61,760 bases of DNA, from positions 1-61,760 of the forward strand of contig NZ_JAHCDD010000028.1 of the NCBI RefSeq assembly GCF_018413525.1, given 5' to 3'. Position numbers and translations under genes: made by a program. The stretch is from Acidovorax sp. CCYZU-2555 (GTDB lineage: Bacteria; Pseudomonadota; Gammaproteobacteria; Burkholderiales; Burkholderiaceae_C). Shown here one piece after another: positions 33,069-43,175 of the stretch; positions within the stretch are counted from its first letter, which is position 1, and the number at the start of each line of letters is the position of its first letter. The notes under the pieces are model-generated. The model was not told the DNA's origin. It saw only the letters and a program-made list of their open reading frames with translations, and made no database searches.

Positions 33069-34568
33069 ATGGCACTTTCGGGACCTGTGGGCTTGGTCTG
33101 GTTGCGACGCGACCTGCGCACGCGCGACCACGCCGCCCTTTTTCATGCCTTGCGCGGCTGCGCGCAGGTGCATTGCGTCTTTCTTTTCGACGACGCCATC
33201 CTTTCGCCGCTGCCGCGCGCCGACCGGCGCGTCGAGTTCATCCAGGGCAGTCTGGAGTCGGTCGATGCACAGTTGCGCGCGCTGTGCGGCCATGAAGACG
33301 CCGGCCTGATCGTGCGCCAGGGCCTGGCCGAAGAGGAGATTCCGCGGCTGGCCCAGCAACTGGGCGCGACGGCAGTCTTCGCCAACCACGATGACGAGCC
33401 CCAGTCGCTGGCGCGCGATGCGCGCGTGCGCGGCCTGCTGCAGGCGCAGGGCGCGGCGCTGCACACCTACAAGGACCATGTGATCTTCGAGCGCGACGAA
33501 GTGCTGACGCTCGCCGGTGCGCCGTTCAGCGTGTTCACGCCCTACAAGAATGCCTGGCTGCGCAAGCTCAATGCGTTCTATCTGTCGTCTTACCCCGTCG
33601 AGCGCTACGCGGCCCACCTCGCGCCCCGGCCCACGGGCGAGCGCCTGCCCACGCTCGCCGAAATCGGCTTCGAGCCGACCAATCTGCCGCAGCTGGCACT
33701 GCCCACGGGCAGCGAAGGCGCGGCCCAGCTGCTCGCCGACTTCCTGCCGCGGCTGGCGCAATACGGCGACACGCGCGACTTTCCCGCCATCAAGGGCCCC
33801 AGCTATCTGGGCGTGCACCTGCGCTTCGGCACGGTCTCGATACGCGAACTCGCGCGCCTGGCCTGGACCGAATCGTCACAGAACCAGAGTCCTGGCGCGG
33901 CCGTGTGGCTCAGCGAGCTGGTGTGGCGCGATTTCTACCACCAGATCCTGGCCCACCACCCGCGCGTGGTGACCCAGGCCTTCAAGCCCGCCTACGACGC
34001 CATCGTCTGGGAAAGCGGTGCCGAGGCAAAGCGCCTGTTCGCCGCCTGGTGCGAAGGCCGCACGGGCTATCCGCTGGTCGACGCGGCCATGGCGCAGATC
34101 AACCAGACCGGCTACATGCACAACCGGCTGCGCATGGTGGTGGCGAGCTTTCTGGTGAAAGACCTGGGCCTCGACTGGCGCTGGGGCGAGCAGTATTTCG
34201 CCGAACACCTCAACGATTTCGATCTGGCCGCGAACAACGGCGGCTGGCAATGGGCAGCGTCCACAGGCTGCGATGCCCAGCCCTACTTCCGCATCTTCAA
34301 CCCCATCAGCCAGAGCGAAAAGTTCGATGGCGTGGGCCGCTTTATCCGCCGCTATGTGCCGCAGCTGGCCGCCCTGCCCGACAAGCTGATCCACGCGCCG
34401 TGGAAGGCCGGGCCGCTGGAACTGGCGGCGGCGGGTGTGTCGCTGGTCGATGCGGGCCAAGCCCTGGGCGCTTCAAGCTACCCGCGCCCGCTGGTGGACC
34501 ATGCCGAGGCAAGGGACAGGACGTTGCGACGCTTCAGCGTGGTCAAAGGGGCCGTGGACTCTCAATAA
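33069..34568 (+). CDS. phrB: Deoxyribodipyrimidine photolyase
   Basis: This 499-residue flavoprotein uses blue light to split cyclobutane pyrimidine dimers. It has the N-terminal antenna-binding Rossmann domain (LVWLRRDLRTRDHAALFHAL) and the C-terminal FAD domain. The FAD domain contains SELVWRDFYHQIL, NQTGYMHNRLRMVVASFLVKDL and NNGGWQWAASTGCDAQPYFR, the class I CPD photolyase signatures. Length is slightly above the usual 470-480. It is divergent from algH and followed by a repeat cluster. Confidence 0.95.
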   Translation: MALSGPVGLVWLRRDLRTRDHAALFHALRGCAQVHCVFLFDDAILSPLPRADRRVEFIQGSLESVDAQLRALCGHEDAGLIVRQGLAEEEIPRLAQQLGATAVFANHDDEPQSLARDARVRGLLQAQGAALHTYKDHVIFERDEVLTLAGAPFSVFTPYKNAWLRKLNAFYLSSYPVERYAAHLAPRPTGERLPTLAEIGFEPTNLPQLALPTGSEGAAQLLADFLPRLAQYGDTRDFPAIKGPSYLGVHLRFGTVSIRELARLAWTESSQNQSPGAAVWLSELVWRDFYHQILAHHPRVVTQAFKPAYDAIVWESGAEAKRLFAAWCEGRTGYPLVDAAMAQINQTGYMHNRLRMVVASFLVKDLGLDWRWGEQYFAEHLNDFDLAANNGGWQWAASTGCDAQPYFRIFNPISQSEKFDGVGRFIRRYVPQLAALPDKLIHAPWKAGPLELAAAGVSLVDAGQALGASSYPRPLVDHAEARDRTLRRFSVVKGAVDSQ

Positions 34569-34580
34569 ACAGCAGAGAAT

Positions 34581-34791
34581 CCGAGCCCCGCTCGTCCTGA
34601 GCGGGGTAAGCGAGTCGAGGTCTCGCAAGGCATCAAAAAGAAACAGCGGGCCTCGACCCCCGTTCGTCCTGAGCCCGTCGAAGGATGAACGGCCTGCGCT
34701 CAAGGCAGAGGACGGGCCGTTCATGGTTCGACAGGCTCACCACGAACGGTTCTCCGTTCGTGGTGAGCAGGCCGCGTCGAATGATGAACGG
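34581..34791. repeat. REP-like repeat cluster between phrB and pilL
   Basis: Four linked elements fill the 230-bp gap. They are a GAGCCCCGCTCGTCCTGAGC element at 34583-34632, CCGTTCGTCCTGAGCCCGTC with AAGGATGAACGG at 34659-34692, CCGTTCATGGTTCGACAGGC up to GAACGG at 34717-34749, and CCGTTCGTGGTGAGCAGGCC up to GAACGG at 34754-34791. The stretch 34593-34749 is nearly the same as 59821-59980, so the cluster itself is a repeated unit. Confidence 0.85.
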
Positions 34792-34798
34792 TCCGCCC

Positions 34799-37700
34799 TC
34801 AAGCCGCAGGCACCGCCATCGCCAACGCCGCGTAATGCTGCACCAGGCTCAGCAATTCCTCATCGGAATACGGCTTGCCCAGATAGTGGTTCACGCCGAT
34901 CTGCTGCGCATGCTCACGGTGCTTTTGCGCGATGCGTGAGGTGATCATGATGATGGGCAGATCGTGCAGCCGTGCGTCGGCGCGGATGTTGCGCGCGAGA
35001 TCGAAGCCGTCCATGCGCGGCATCTCGATGTCGGACAGCACCACGGCCGGGCGCGCGCCCTGCAGCTTCTCCAGCGCCTGCAGACCGTCGGACGCGACTT
35101 CGACACGGTAGCCTTCGCGCTGCAGCAGGCGCTGGGTCACGCGGCGCACGGTGATGGAGTCATCGACCACCAGCACCAGCGGCACTTCGCCCGCGCCCGC
35201 GGCCTGGGGCTGTACGGTGGCGACGCCGTCGCCGCCGGCCAGTTGCTGCGGCGTCACCGCAGGCTGGCGCCGCAGCTGCTCGCGCACCTGCTCGCCATAC
35301 ACCGTGGCCAGCGCCACCGGGTTGTAGATCAGCACCACCGCGCCCGAGGCCAGCACCGACATGCCGGTCAGGCCCGGCAGGCGCGCGAGCTGCGGGCCCA
35401 GCGGCTTGACGACCAGTTCCTGGTTGCCCAGCACTTCGTCGACATGCAATGCGAGACGCTGGGCCGCGCTGCGGAAAATCACCACGGCGCGGGTCTTGCC
35501 CACGCCTTCGAGGCTTTGCGGCGACGACTGCCACAGCGCACCGCCCCAGAAGAACGGCAGGCTTTCGTCGCCGCCCGCATCCGCGAGCTGGCCGCTGGCA
35601 TAGGCCTGCTCCAGATTCGCCAGCGGCACGCGGCGCACGATTTCCACCAGATTGGCGGGAACGCCCACGGCGAACTGGCCCACGCGCAACATCACCACCT
35701 GCGTCACCGCCGTGGTCAGCGGCAGCACCAGGCCGAACGACGAGCCTGTGCCCGGCGTGCTGTGGGTTTCGATGCGGCCGCCAAGTGCGTTGACTTCGGA
35801 GCGCACCACGTCCATGCCGATGCCGCGCCCTGACACGCCCGTGACTTCGGTGGCCGTCGTGAAGCCCGGCTGGAAAATCAGCTGCCCGGCTTGTTCGGCC
35901 GTGATGGCCGCGTCTTCGGCCACGAGGCCGCGCGCCACGGCCACGGCCTGGATGCGCTTCAAGTCCAGGCCCGCGCCGTCATCGTCGAAACGCACGCGCA
36001 CGTCGTTGCCTTCGTGCTGCAGCGTCACGGCGATGGTGCCGGTTGCATCCTTGCCCTGGACTTCGCGCTGCGCGGGCAGTTCGATGCCATGCGCCACGCA
36101 ATTGCGCAGCAGATGTTCGAACGCCGGCACCATGCGGTCGAGCACGCCGCGGTCCATTTCAATGGTACCGCCGACGATGTTCAGCCGCACCTGCTTGCCC
36201 ATCTCCTTGGAGGTCTGGCGCACCACGGCGTACAGGCGCTCGGAAATGGCGTCGAATTCGACCATGCGCGTGCGCAGCAGATCGCGCTGCAGATCGCGCG
36301 CCTGGCGGCCCTGGGCGACCAGATCGTCTTCGGCCGCGGCAAGATCGCGCTGCAGATTGCGCTGCACCGTGGCCACGTCGTTGACCGACTCGGCCATCAT
36401 GCGCGTGAGTTCCTGCACGCGCGTGAAGCGGTCGAACTCCAGCGGATCGAAGCCCGCGGCGGAATCCTTGGAAAGCGCCAGCCGCGACTGCATCTGCGTC
36501 TCGGCCTGGACTTCGATGTCGCGCAGCTGCTGGCGCAGGCGCTCGAGGTTGCCGTTGAGGTCGTAGAGCGAAGCGCGCGCCTGCACCAGGCGCGCATCGA
36601 TGCGCGAACGCGCAATCAGCACTTCGCCCGACTGGTTGATCAGCCGGTCGAGCAGTTGGCCGCGCACGCGCACCGACTGCTGCGAGGCCGAGCGTCCGCC
36701 CGTGAGCGGAGCAATCGGCGTGAACGTGGGCGCGCGCCGGCCCTCGATGCGTTCGCGCACCGGCTCGGCCGCCTGCGGCGCGGACGCAGCGGCAGGTGCC
36801 GTGGCGAGGTCGTCGCCCAGCGCGCGCAATGCCGTGAAATGGTCATTCAGAATGTCGAAACTGCCCAGCAGCGGTTCGATCTGCGCGGCCTGGGCTTCGT
36901 GCGCGTCTATGTGCTCGATCGCCGATTCAAGCCGGTGGGTGATTTCGCCCAGGCGCATCGCGCCGGCCAAACGGGCACTGCCCTTGAGCGTGTGCAGCGC
37001 GCGCAGGCTGGCATTGCGCGCGTCCAGCCGTTGTGGATGCCCTGCCCAGTCGCGCAGCGCCGTGCCCAGCACCGGCAGCAGCTCGGCCGCTTCTTCCTCG
37101 AAAATCGGGAACAGGTCGGGATCGAGCGCATCGAGCACTTCGATGTCGTCATCGATGGCGCTGTCCATGCCCGCGGCGATCGCGTCGTGCCGCGGCGCCA
37201 GCACTTCCGGCTCGAACGCCGCGATCGCGGGCGCAGGTTCGGGTTCGGCCTCGAGCACCGCCTCAAGTTCAGATGCGGGCTCGATCACCGGCTCGGGCTC
37301 AGCCTCGATCACCGGCTCGGGTTCGGGCTCGATCACCAGTTCGGGCTCAGGCGCAGATTCGGGCGCCTCAGCCTCTGGCGCCGCCACCTCGGCGACCGGT
37401 TCATTTGCATCGGCGCCCAGCTCCTGGGCCCAGATTGCATCCTCGGCATCGAGGCCCAGCGCAGCGCTGCTCTCGCCCGCGAGGCTGTCGACTTCGCTGT
37501 CGAGCACCTGCTGCAACGCCTCTTCCACGGACGCCAGCGGCGTCTTGAGAAAGCCCGCGGCGAACTGGTGCAGCAGGCGGCGGATCTCATTGGCCGCGGC
37601 CTGGAACACGACCAGCTGCTGCGCATCGCCCGCGCCCTGGGGCCGGACATGCATCAGCGCGTGCTCCAGCGCGCGCGACAGGCGCGACAAGTCCTTGAAG

Positions 37701-40700
37701 CCCACGGTCGCGGAACTGCCGGCGAGCGAATGCGCCCAGCCCACGGCTTCCTCGGGCTGCGGACGGTGGGCTTCGAGCGCCCACTCCTGCAGCGCCACTT
37801 CGAGGCGACGCGACCATTCGTCGGCTTCGTTCAAATAGACGTTGTAAAGCGGCAGATGGATGCGCAGGCCATCGATCACCTTGACGTTGTCGTCAACGGC
37901 TTCAGTTGCCAATTCGGACTCTGCAGCGGTTGCCGTCTCTGGCTCCACGACCGCTGCGACCTCGGGCTCGGGCTCCGCTTGCGGCCAGGATTCAGGCGCG
38001 GGCTCCTCGACACCCACGGCTTCGGCAACCGGCGCGGCCGGCTCCCATTTCCAGTTCTCGTCGAGCGGCTCGGCCACAGGCGCGGGCGCGGGCGGCAATT
38101 CAGGCTGCGGCTCGGGCTGCGCCACGTCGTCCTCGATCTGGGTATCGTCCCAGCCGGGCGTATCGTCCAGCCACTCGTTGCCTGTTTCGACGGGCGCGGG
38201 CACCACGGGCTCGGTTTCCTGCGCGGGCACTTCGGTCACGTCCTGCGGAGCATCCTGCGGCTCGGTCGCGGCAGAGGCCTCGGGCAGTTGTTCGCTGGCT
38301 TGCAGCGCGGATTCAAAGGCGGCGAAGTCGATTTCCTCGACCACACCCGGCAAATCGGGCAGCGGCGTGGTGTCGACAGCGGCCTCGGTGTCCTCCACCC
38401 CCGCCAGGCTGGCTGCGGGCAAGGCTTCTTCGGCGGCCGGCGTTTCCACGCGCTGGCCGCGGCGCAGCGACGGCTGCAGCGCCACGGGCGCGCGCTGGCC
38501 GTCGAGGCGCATGGCATCTGCGGCCGCGCGAAATGGCGTGGCCGACCAGTCCTGGTCCCGGCCGTCGGCGATGGCCTGGGCCCAGACGGCAAACGCCTGC
38601 AAGGCCTCACGCGCCAGCGCCTGCCAGGCGGCGGGCATGGGCTTTTGTTCACCCAGCCAGGCGTTGAGCATCTGCTCCATGGCCCAGCCGGCTTCGCCGA
38701 ACTCGTCGAGTCCGACCATGCGCGCGCTGCCCTTGAGCGTGTGAAACACGCGGCGCAAGCTGGTCTGCGCATTCCATTGCGCAGCATCGCTCTTGAGCGC
38801 GTCGAGGTCTTCAAGGCCTTGGCGCACGACATCGCGCGCTTCCTCGAGGAAAATTCCGCGCAGTTCTTCGTCGGTGTCTTCCTCGGCCAAACTGAGCGGC
38901 GCGGGCGCGGGCGCGGCAACGGCGGCCGGCTCGGGCTCGACCACCACCGGTGCTTCGACGGGCGGTGGCTGCACAGCCACCGGCGCCGGCGGCGCGGCGA
39001 CCGGAATGACCGGCGGCAAGGGTTGGGGCGCGCGCGCTTCGACACGCTGGCTGCGCTCTTCGGGCGCGTCGTTGGCACGCACGCGGTTGCGACCCATGAT
39101 GATGCGCAACTCGCCCGACGCTTCGTCATAGACGAACAGCTTGCGCGCCAGATTGCGCTGGTAGCTGAGCATGTCGATCAGAAAGCCCAGCGCGCCGAGG
39201 TTGTTGCCCAGGCGCGCAAAGACCTGCGGCTGCTCGGCAGCGGGAATCTCGTCGCGCATCAGCTGCTCGACGGTATCGCGCATGCGCACCACGGCCAGGC
39301 AGGCCTGCTCCAGGCCCAGCACCGACAGCACGCCGCGCATCTGCGCCAGATGCTGGGCCGCCTTGGCCAGCACCTCGACCTGGGCCGGCTGGCGGAAGAA
39401 TTGGTCGAGCAGGTGCTCGGCCTCGGCCAGGGTCGTGCGCAGTTCGCCGACCACGCTGCCCATGGTCTGGCCGTCGCTCACATGCCGGTAGAGGTCTTCC
39501 ATCCAGGGCTCTAGCGGCTGCGACTCCATGCCTTGGCGCACTTCGTCCAGGCGCTGGGCAAGCCGGCCGGAATGCGCGGCCATGGACTCGTCGGCGAGTT
39601 CGGGAGAGGTGAGCGCTGCCTGCAAATAGAGGATGGCGGTCGCGACTTCGAGCGCCAGCGCGGGCGCCGGCGGCTCGCCGCTGCGCGCCATCCATTCGAT
39701 CACGCGCTGCAGCGCGCGTGCCAGCCCGGTGCTGTCGGGGTAGAGTTTGTTGAGCGAGTCGCAGACCTGGCTGAACTGTTCGACCACGGGCTTGATCTTG
39801 CTGCGGTCGCCGCCGGCGAGTGCCGACCAGCATTCGGTCGCCGCGGCCACGCGCTTGCGCGCCTGCGCCAGCAGCGCGGGATCGAAACGGCCAAAGCGCG
39901 CGCGCTCGTAATCGACCAGCGGATGGCGCGCCAGGCCGAAGGATTCGCGCACCGCGCGCAGCACCGGCGCCTGGGCGCTGGCGTCGGCCGGCTCGACGGC
40001 CTGGGCGCAGAAGAACAGCAGGTCCTGGGTCAGGCGCTCGGGCAGGCGGTTGTCGCCCTTGGCCATGGCCGCGTACTGCATCAGCACGCGCGAGGCCGCG
40101 CGCTTGGCGTAGAGATCGGGCTTGACCAAGCCCTGCGCGAAGGCATCGAAGAAGCCGGCGGCAATCTTCCAGAACGTGCGTGCGCCGGAGTCGGTCTGTG
40201 CGGCGACAAAGCCCAGGCAGGTCGCGCGCAGCTGGGCCGCGGCCGCGACATTGCCGGTCTTGACCAGCGTCAGCACGCCCGCGTCGAGCAGCGCGCGCGC
40301 CTGCGGGCCATAGGCCAGCGCCGGCGTGCTTTCGGGCAGCGCGGGTTCGCGCATGCGGCGTTCGGCGGGCCACAGATCGGCCGGATGCACCTTGTCGTTG
40401 CCGGCCAGCGCCTGCACCGCGCGGTATTGGGGAAACAGCGCGACCGCGGGCACGGACCTGCCGGCCAGCAGCGTATCGAGATATTCGAGCAGGGCGAAAC
40501 TGGCGTTTTCCAGTGTGCTTGCGGCTTCAGGAGTGCAGCGCTGGGGATCTTGCTCCAGGCGCAGCACCGCAGCTTCCATCGCATGCACGAGGCGCGCAGC
40601 GGCGCGCAGGTCGACCATTTCGAGCGCGCCACCGACCTGGTGCAGCGCCTGCTGCACGGCCACGGTATCGAGCACGGCCTGGCCACCGTCCGGCGTCAGT

Positions 40701-40852
40701 TCCGCCTCGCGCGCGAAACGCGCCAGCGACTTGGCCGCGCCTTCGAGCGATTTGCGCAGTTCATCGATGACCCATGCCAGGGGCCCGAGGTCCTGCTCGC
40801 CCTGCGCCGCGTCGGCCGATGCAGAGGGAAAAAAGGCGTCAGTGGAAGACAT
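34799..40852 (-). CDS. pilL: PilL/ChpA, hybrid chemotaxis histidine kinase of the twitching pathway
   Basis: This 2,017-residue CheA-type kinase belongs to the Pil-Chp system. The first 560 or so residues form the helical PilL N-terminal region. Hpt motifs follow at about 700 (VFHTLKGSARMVG), about 1,037 (WAHSLAGSSATVG, degenerate) and about 1,285 (ALHTLKGSARLAGA), separated by long Glu/Pro/Ala-rich linkers. Then come a dimerisation helix, an ATPase domain with EHLLRNCVAHGIELP (about 1,580) and GRGIGMDVVRSEV, and a CheW-like domain. The terminal receiver has D1941 in LSDIEMPRMDG. It phosphorylates PilG/PilH to steer type IV pili. The C-terminus lies beside a repeat cluster. Confidence 0.93.
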   Translation of the reverse strand: MSSTDAFFPSASADAAQGEQDLGPLAWVIDELRKSLEGAAKSLARFAREAELTPDGGQAVLDTVAVQQALHQVGGALEMVDLRAAARLVHAMEAAVLRLEQDPQRCTPEAASTLENASFALLEYLDTLLAGRSVPAVALFPQYRAVQALAGNDKVHPADLWPAERRMREPALPESTPALAYGPQARALLDAGVLTLVKTGNVAAAAQLRATCLGFVAAQTDSGARTFWKIAAGFFDAFAQGLVKPDLYAKRAASRVLMQYAAMAKGDNRLPERLTQDLLFFCAQAVEPADASAQAPVLRAVRESFGLARHPLVDYERARFGRFDPALLAQARKRVAAATECWSALAGGDRSKIKPVVEQFSQVCDSLNKLYPDSTGLARALQRVIEWMARSGEPPAPALALEVATAILYLQAALTSPELADESMAAHSGRLAQRLDEVRQGMESQPLEPWMEDLYRHVSDGQTMGSVVGELRTTLAEAEHLLDQFFRQPAQVEVLAKAAQHLAQMRGVLSVLGLEQACLAVVRMRDTVEQLMRDEIPAAEQPQVFARLGNNLGALGFLIDMLSYQRNLARKLFVYDEASGELRIIMGRNRVRANDAPEERSQRVEARAPQPLPPVIPVAAPPAPVAVQPPPVEAPVVVEPEPAAVAAPAPAPLSLAEEDTDEELRGIFLEEARDVVRQGLEDLDALKSDAAQWNAQTSLRRVFHTLKGSARMVGLDEFGEAGWAMEQMLNAWLGEQKPMPAAWQALAREALQAFAVWAQAIADGRDQDWSATPFRAAADAMRLDGQRAPVALQPSLRRGQRVETPAAEEALPAASLAGVEDTEAAVDTTPLPDLPGVVEEIDFAAFESALQASEQLPEASAATEPQDAPQDVTEVPAQETEPVVPAPVETGNEWLDDTPGWDDTQIEDDVAQPEPQPELPPAPAPVAEPLDENWKWEPAAPVAEAVGVEEPAPESWPQAEPEPEVAAVVEPETATAAESELATEAVDDNVKVIDGLRIHLPLYNVYLNEADEWSRRLEVALQEWALEAHRPQPEEAVGWAHSLAGSSATVGFKDLSRLSRALEHALMHVRPQGAGDAQQLVVFQAAANEIRRLLHQFAAGFLKTPLASVEEALQQVLDSEVDSLAGESSAALGLDAEDAIWAQELGADANEPVAEVAAPEAEAPESAPEPELVIEPEPEPVIEAEPEPVIEPASELEAVLEAEPEPAPAIAAFEPEVLAPRHDAIAAGMDSAIDDDIEVLDALDPDLFPIFEEEAAELLPVLGTALRDWAGHPQRLDARNASLRALHTLKGSARLAGAMRLGEITHRLESAIEHIDAHEAQAAQIEPLLGSFDILNDHFTALRALGDDLATAPAAASAPQAAEPVRERIEGRRAPTFTPIAPLTGGRSASQQSVRVRGQLLDRLINQSGEVLIARSRIDARLVQARASLYDLNGNLERLRQQLRDIEVQAETQMQSRLALSKDSAAGFDPLEFDRFTRVQELTRMMAESVNDVATVQRNLQRDLAAAEDDLVAQGRQARDLQRDLLRTRMVEFDAISERLYAVVRQTSKEMGKQVRLNIVGGTIEMDRGVLDRMVPAFEHLLRNCVAHGIELPAQREVQGKDATGTIAVTLQHEGNDVRVRFDDDGAGLDLKRIQAVAVARGLVAEDAAITAEQAGQLIFQPGFTTATEVTGVSGRGIGMDVVRSEVNALGGRIETHSTPGTGSSFGLVLPLTTAVTQVVMLRVGQFAVGVPANLVEIVRRVPLANLEQAYASGQLADAGGDESLPFFWGGALWQSSPQSLEGVGKTRAVVIFRSAAQRLALHVDEVLGNQELVVKPLGPQLARLPGLTGMSVLASGAVVLIYNPVALATVYGEQVREQLRRQPAVTPQQLAGGDGVATVQPQAAGAGEVPLVLVVDDSITVRRVTQRLLQREGYRVEVASDGLQALEKLQGARPAVVLSDIEMPRMDGFDLARNIRADARLHDLPIIMITSRIAQKHREHAQQIGVNHYLGKPYSDEELLSLVQHYAALAMAVPAA

Positions 40853-40902
40853 TCGGAACTCCCCGGCGCTCAGGCGCCGGTCTAGGAAAGGGGGAAGAAG
40901 CC

Positions 40903-43152
40903 TCAGGCAATCTTGAAGCGGGCGACCGACTGGCGCAGCTCCTCGGCCATGTGCGACAGCTCGCGCACCTGCTGTGCCGTGCTGCGCGTGCCTTCACCGG
41001 TCTGCTCGGTCACGGCAAAAATATGCTGGATATTGTCCGCCACGCCGTTGGCCAGATCGGCTTCGCGCGAGGTGGACTGCGAAATCTGCTCAATCAGTTC
41101 GGCCAGGCGGCGCGAAACGCTGTCAATCTCGGTCAGCGCCGTACCCGCGGTATCGGACAGCTGCGCGCCCTGCACCACGCCCTGGGTCGAACGCTCCATG
41201 GCCGCGACCGCATCCTGGGTGTCGGTCTGAATCGCTTTCACCAGCACCGAAATCTGCCGCGTCGCGTCGGCCGAGCGTTCGGCCAGCCGCTGCACTTCCT
41301 CGGCCACGACCGAGAAGCCCCGGCCCGCTTCACCGGCCGATGCGGCCTGGATGGCGGCGTTCAGCGCCAGCACGTTGGTCTGTTCGGTAATGTCGGAAAT
41401 CAGTTCGGTGATTTCACCAATCTCCTGCGACGACTCGCCCAGGCGCTTGATGCGCTTGGAGGTGTCCTGGATCTGGTCACGAATCGAGTTCATGCCGCCG
41501 ATGGTGTTCTGCACCGCCTTCAGACCTTCGTCCGCGGCCTGCAGCGACTGGCGCGCCACCGCGGCGGATTCCTGGGCCTGGGCCGAGACCTGGTTGATTC
41601 GGGTCGCCATGTCGAGCACCGAGCGGCCGGTTTCGCGAATCTCGCGCAGCTGTTCTGTCGATGCTGCAAGCAGCTCGGTCGAAGTGCTGTCGACCTGGGC
41701 CGTGGTCTGCGCCACGCGCGTCGCGGTGTTCTGCACGCTGCCCACCAGCAGGCGCAGCTCTTCCACCGTGTAGTTCACCGAGTCGGCGATCGCGCCCGTG
41801 ATGTCTTCGGTCACCGTGGCTTCCTGCGTCAAGTCGCCTTCGGCGACCGATTGCAGTTCGTTCATCAGCCGCAAAATGGCCGCCTGGTTGGCGTCGTTGA
41901 CGCGCTTGGCTTCGTGCTCCTGGACGCGCGCATCGCGCTGCTGCAGCTCGGCCGCGCCCTGGCGGCTGCGGCTGTCGAGCAGCTGAACGCGCGAAATGCC
42001 CACGCCGCACAGCAGCACGAACAGACCCACCAGACCCAGCAGCGCGAACTGACCCGCGCCCAGACCGGCCGTCGAGCGCAGCTGCACTTGCAGTGTTTCG
42101 AGGCCGCGGCGCAGTGCTTCGCTGTCGTTGTTGATCGACGTCTGGCCTTCGCGTGCGGACACCAGGCCCTGCAGGTTGCCCAGAATGGCGCTGGCGCCGG
42201 TACGCGTCTGTTCGTAGAGCACGATCAGCGCCTGCAGCTGTTCACGCGTCTGCGCATCGCGCGTCGCGGGCAGGCGCAGTTCGCTGCTGCCGTTGAGCAG
42301 GCTCTCGGCGATTTCGCGGAACGAGGCCAAGTCCTTGCCGAGCAGGAACACCGCTTCGGGGCTCACGCCTTCGGTGGTCTGGAATTCGTTGGCCGACTTG
42401 CCGATGCGCTGGGTCAGCATCACCAGCTGGCCCGCGGCTGAAATTTCGGCGGGCGAAGCGCCCTGCTGCAGCTTGAGCGACGCAATGGTTTCAGCGATTT
42501 CGAGCAGTTCGGACGACTGGCGGTTCACCGCGCGCAGCGCATCACCGACCTGCATCAGCACCTGGCGCTGGGCCATCACCTGCTGGGCGCTGTTTTCCGC
42601 ACGCTCCATCAGCGGCACGATGTCCTTGAGCGAATCGGCGTATTCGGAGCCCAGCGGCTGCACGCCCAGCGCGTCGTCGCCACTGGCCAGCGCCCGTACG
42701 CTGCGCGCCAGCACGTCGGCGCTTTCCTGCAGCGCGTCGAACGCCTGGCTGTTGCCGGTCATCGCCTGCGAGGCCGATTTGGCCAGGCGTTGCGACTGCA
42801 TCAGCGCCTGGCCGTTGGCGGCCAGCTGCTGCGCCGAACGCTCGGCCTGCTGCAGCACCCAGCCGGCCATCAGCGCCAGCACGGTCACACCGACCGCGAG
42901 CATGATCAGCAGACGGCGCTGCTGCTGCGCCGCGGGCGCGCGGCCCAGCAGCGGCAGCGGCACCAGCTCCTCATTGAGCGGCTGCTCCTCGTCGCTGAAC
43001 GACGACAGGCTGCTGTCAGCGTAGAGGCTCGCCGGTGCGTCGCGCACGGGTTCCTGCGGCGGCAGGGCTGCGTCAGGCAGATCGCTCAGCCCTTCGCCGC
43101 TGCCGGCGGAACGGCGCTGAAACATTTTTCCAATTTTCTGGGCAAAAGACAT
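40903..43152 (-). CDS. pilJ: PilJ, methyl-accepting chemoreceptor of the twitching pathway
   Basis: This 749-residue receptor has TM1 (LLIMLAVGVTVLALMAGWVL, about 80-100), a large periplasmic helical region with two PilJ-type repeats, and TM2 (FALLGLVGLFVLLCGVGIS, about 365-385). A HAMP-like region and signalling tip TEQTNVLALNAAIQAASAGE, with RGFSVVAEEVQRLAERS, follow. It senses surface contact or pilus state and signals through PilI to PilL. The first 75 residues are a polar cytoplasmic extension. It lies 50 bases upstream of pilL and 23 downstream of pilI. Confidence 0.93.
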   Translation of the reverse strand: MSFAQKIGKMFQRRSAGSGEGLSDLPDAALPPQEPVRDAPASLYADSSLSSFSDEEQPLNEELVPLPLLGRAPAAQQQRRLLIMLAVGVTVLALMAGWVLQQAERSAQQLAANGQALMQSQRLAKSASQAMTGNSQAFDALQESADVLARSVRALASGDDALGVQPLGSEYADSLKDIVPLMERAENSAQQVMAQRQVLMQVGDALRAVNRQSSELLEIAETIASLKLQQGASPAEISAAGQLVMLTQRIGKSANEFQTTEGVSPEAVFLLGKDLASFREIAESLLNGSSELRLPATRDAQTREQLQALIVLYEQTRTGASAILGNLQGLVSAREGQTSINNDSEALRRGLETLQVQLRSTAGLGAGQFALLGLVGLFVLLCGVGISRVQLLDSRSRQGAAELQQRDARVQEHEAKRVNDANQAAILRLMNELQSVAEGDLTQEATVTEDITGAIADSVNYTVEELRLLVGSVQNTATRVAQTTAQVDSTSTELLAASTEQLREIRETGRSVLDMATRINQVSAQAQESAAVARQSLQAADEGLKAVQNTIGGMNSIRDQIQDTSKRIKRLGESSQEIGEITELISDITEQTNVLALNAAIQAASAGEAGRGFSVVAEEVQRLAERSADATRQISVLVKAIQTDTQDAVAAMERSTQGVVQGAQLSDTAGTALTEIDSVSRRLAELIEQISQSTSREADLANGVADNIQHIFAVTEQTGEGTRSTAQQVRELSHMAEELRQSVARFKIA

Positions 43153-43175
43153 GACACAGCCTCACAGGGGACAAC

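Noticed and set aside
35891..39514. A 1,207-codon open frame opposite pilL
   Set aside because: It is the antisense shadow of the pilL Glu/Ala/Pro-rich linkers, without any recognisable domain.
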